Positions 22,692 through 22,985 of a stretch of DNA of 22,985 nt are shown piece after piece (position 1 is the first letter of the stretch; each line of letters begins with the position of its first letter). The stretch is from a virus. The stretch lies in IMG/VR virus record IMGVR_UViG_3300029448_000187, positions 10,811 to 33,795 of that record, one strand, 5' to 3'. The translations under genes were made by a program, and so were the position numbers. Below the pieces are notes generated by a model. The model ran no database searches. It worked only from the letters and a program-made list of their open reading frames with translations, and had not been told where the DNA came from.

Positions 22692-22874
22692 TTATATAAA
22701 CTCACAGCCACAGATGGCTTGGGTTTATATAAGTTTAAGTTGTCATTAGTGAAAGAGGTGATCTTGAAACCAAAAGAAAGATCAGCCAATACTAACCTAA
22801 GTAGGGAGAGGGTTTCGTCAACGATTAATCCCCTACATGTGAGTGTCTTATTACTCCTTGTGTAAGGCACTCAC
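22692..22874 (+). ncRNA. Chain of four hairpins, candidate structured RNA
   Basis: Stem 1: TTATATAAACTC (22692-22703) with GGGTTTATATAA (22721-22732), capped by AGCCA-CAGA-TGGCT. Stem 2: TGATCTT (22759-22765) with AAGATCA (22778-22784), flanked by TTAGT/ACTAA. Stem 3: GTAGGG (22801-22806) with CCCTAC (22831-22836). Stem 4: GTGAGTGTCTTA (22839-22850) with TAAGGCACTCAC (22863-22874), one G-T pair. AGCCAT (22686-22691) could compete for ATGGCT in stem 1. No known riboswitch, tRNA or tmRNA was recognised. Confidence 0.5.
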
Positions 22875-22890
22875 CATTGTATGTAACCAG

Positions 22891-22919
22891 TTGATTTTAT
22901 TATTTAAATTTAATATAAT
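22891..22919 (+). promoter_or_regulatory. Strong sigma70-like promoter
   Basis: TTGATT (22891-22896), a 17-base AT-rich spacer, and TATAAT (22914-22919). Expected start near 22926, giving a very short leader of about 12 bases with the AGGAG ribosome site at its start. It drives the last gene and lies directly after the hairpin chain. Its form implies use of the host RNA polymerase. Confidence 0.8.
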
Positions 22920-22937
22920 TTCTATAGGAGAAAGCTT

Positions 22938-22985
22938 ATGACTGATGAAGAATTTAGTTATTCAAAAGAAATCTTACGACAAATA
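22938..22985 (+). CDS. Start of a gene that runs off the right edge
   Basis: Sixteen codons are visible: MTDEEFSYSKEILRQI. AGGAGAAAGCTT precedes the ATG, nearly the same ribosome-site text as before gene 22392. Too little is seen to assign a function. Confidence 0.75.
   Translation, partial: MTDEEFSYSKEILRQI

Larger units (their letters stand above)
22653..22937 (+). other. Structured gap before the last gene
   Basis: About 285 bases without a credible gene. A 70-codon frame beginning right after the previous stop is considered a shadow: it has no ribosome site and its protein text is unconvincing. The stretch carries four successive stems (22692-22874) and then a sigma70-like promoter (22891-22919). 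Confidence 0.6.

Noticed and set aside
22653-22865. 70-codon plus-strand frame directly after a stop
   Set aside because: No ribosome site of its own, unconvincing composition, and it is filled by four stems that explain the sequence better.
22631-22870. 79-codon minus-strand frame
   Set aside because: No ribosome site, lies over the same hairpin region and opposite to the neighbouring genes.
20101-22940. tRNA, tmRNA or CRISPR array in the non-coding stretches
   Set aside because: No cloverleaf with a T-arm signature was found, and the repeats are too few and irregular for a CRISPR array.

Overview
The window is part of an AT-rich (roughly one-third G+C by eye) tailed-phage genome with a T7-like (podovirus) virion cassette. 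The small Lys-rich genes between the terminase subunits, the MCFGGG-type protein, the Bbp19-like protein and the tail-fibre repeats are features I associate with marine, SAR11-type podoviruses. That host and lineage assignment is inference from sequence flavour; no search was run.

Layout. From 1 to about 20073 everything is coded on the minus strand and reads as one late operon, transcribed right to left. The order is terminase small subunit, a run of small basic proteins, terminase large subunit, small MCFGGG protein, portal, Bbp19-like protein, scaffold, GNAT-like protein, major capsid protein, an 87-residue partner, tail tubular proteins A and B, three internal virion (ejection) proteins, tail fibre, and the start of another small virion protein that leaves the window. 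Most junctions overlap as TAATG or ATGA, so translation is probably coupled. Several real genes are too short for ordinary ORF calling (18064-18237, 19056-19133, 21882-21968).

From 20074 to 20786 there is no gene. This is a divergent control region. It holds a large mirrored arrangement in which two conserved blocks (22 bp and 18 bp) plus a shorter TGCCAAAAA block occur in the same order on both strands, reading outward from about 20565. One copy faces the late operon and the other faces the rightward genes, and the leftward leader carries stacked hairpins.

From 20787 to the right edge the genes are on the plus strand: two hypothetical proteins, a 28-residue hydrophobic peptide with a lipobox-like end, an 86-residue hypothetical protein, and the start of another gene. 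Between them lie two unusually long, strongly structured untranslated stretches (21969-22391 and 22653-22937). They contain perfect or near-perfect stems, a triple helically phased repeat, and a consensus sigma70-like promoter at 22891-22919.

How it works together. The minus-strand genes supply DNA packaging, capsid, tail tube, ejection proteins and fibre. The plus-strand genes are probably the start of the early or middle region. No RNA polymerase, replication, integrase or lysis gene was recognised here; those would lie outside the window. The most unusual material is non-coding: the mirrored control region and the chains of RNA-like hairpins.
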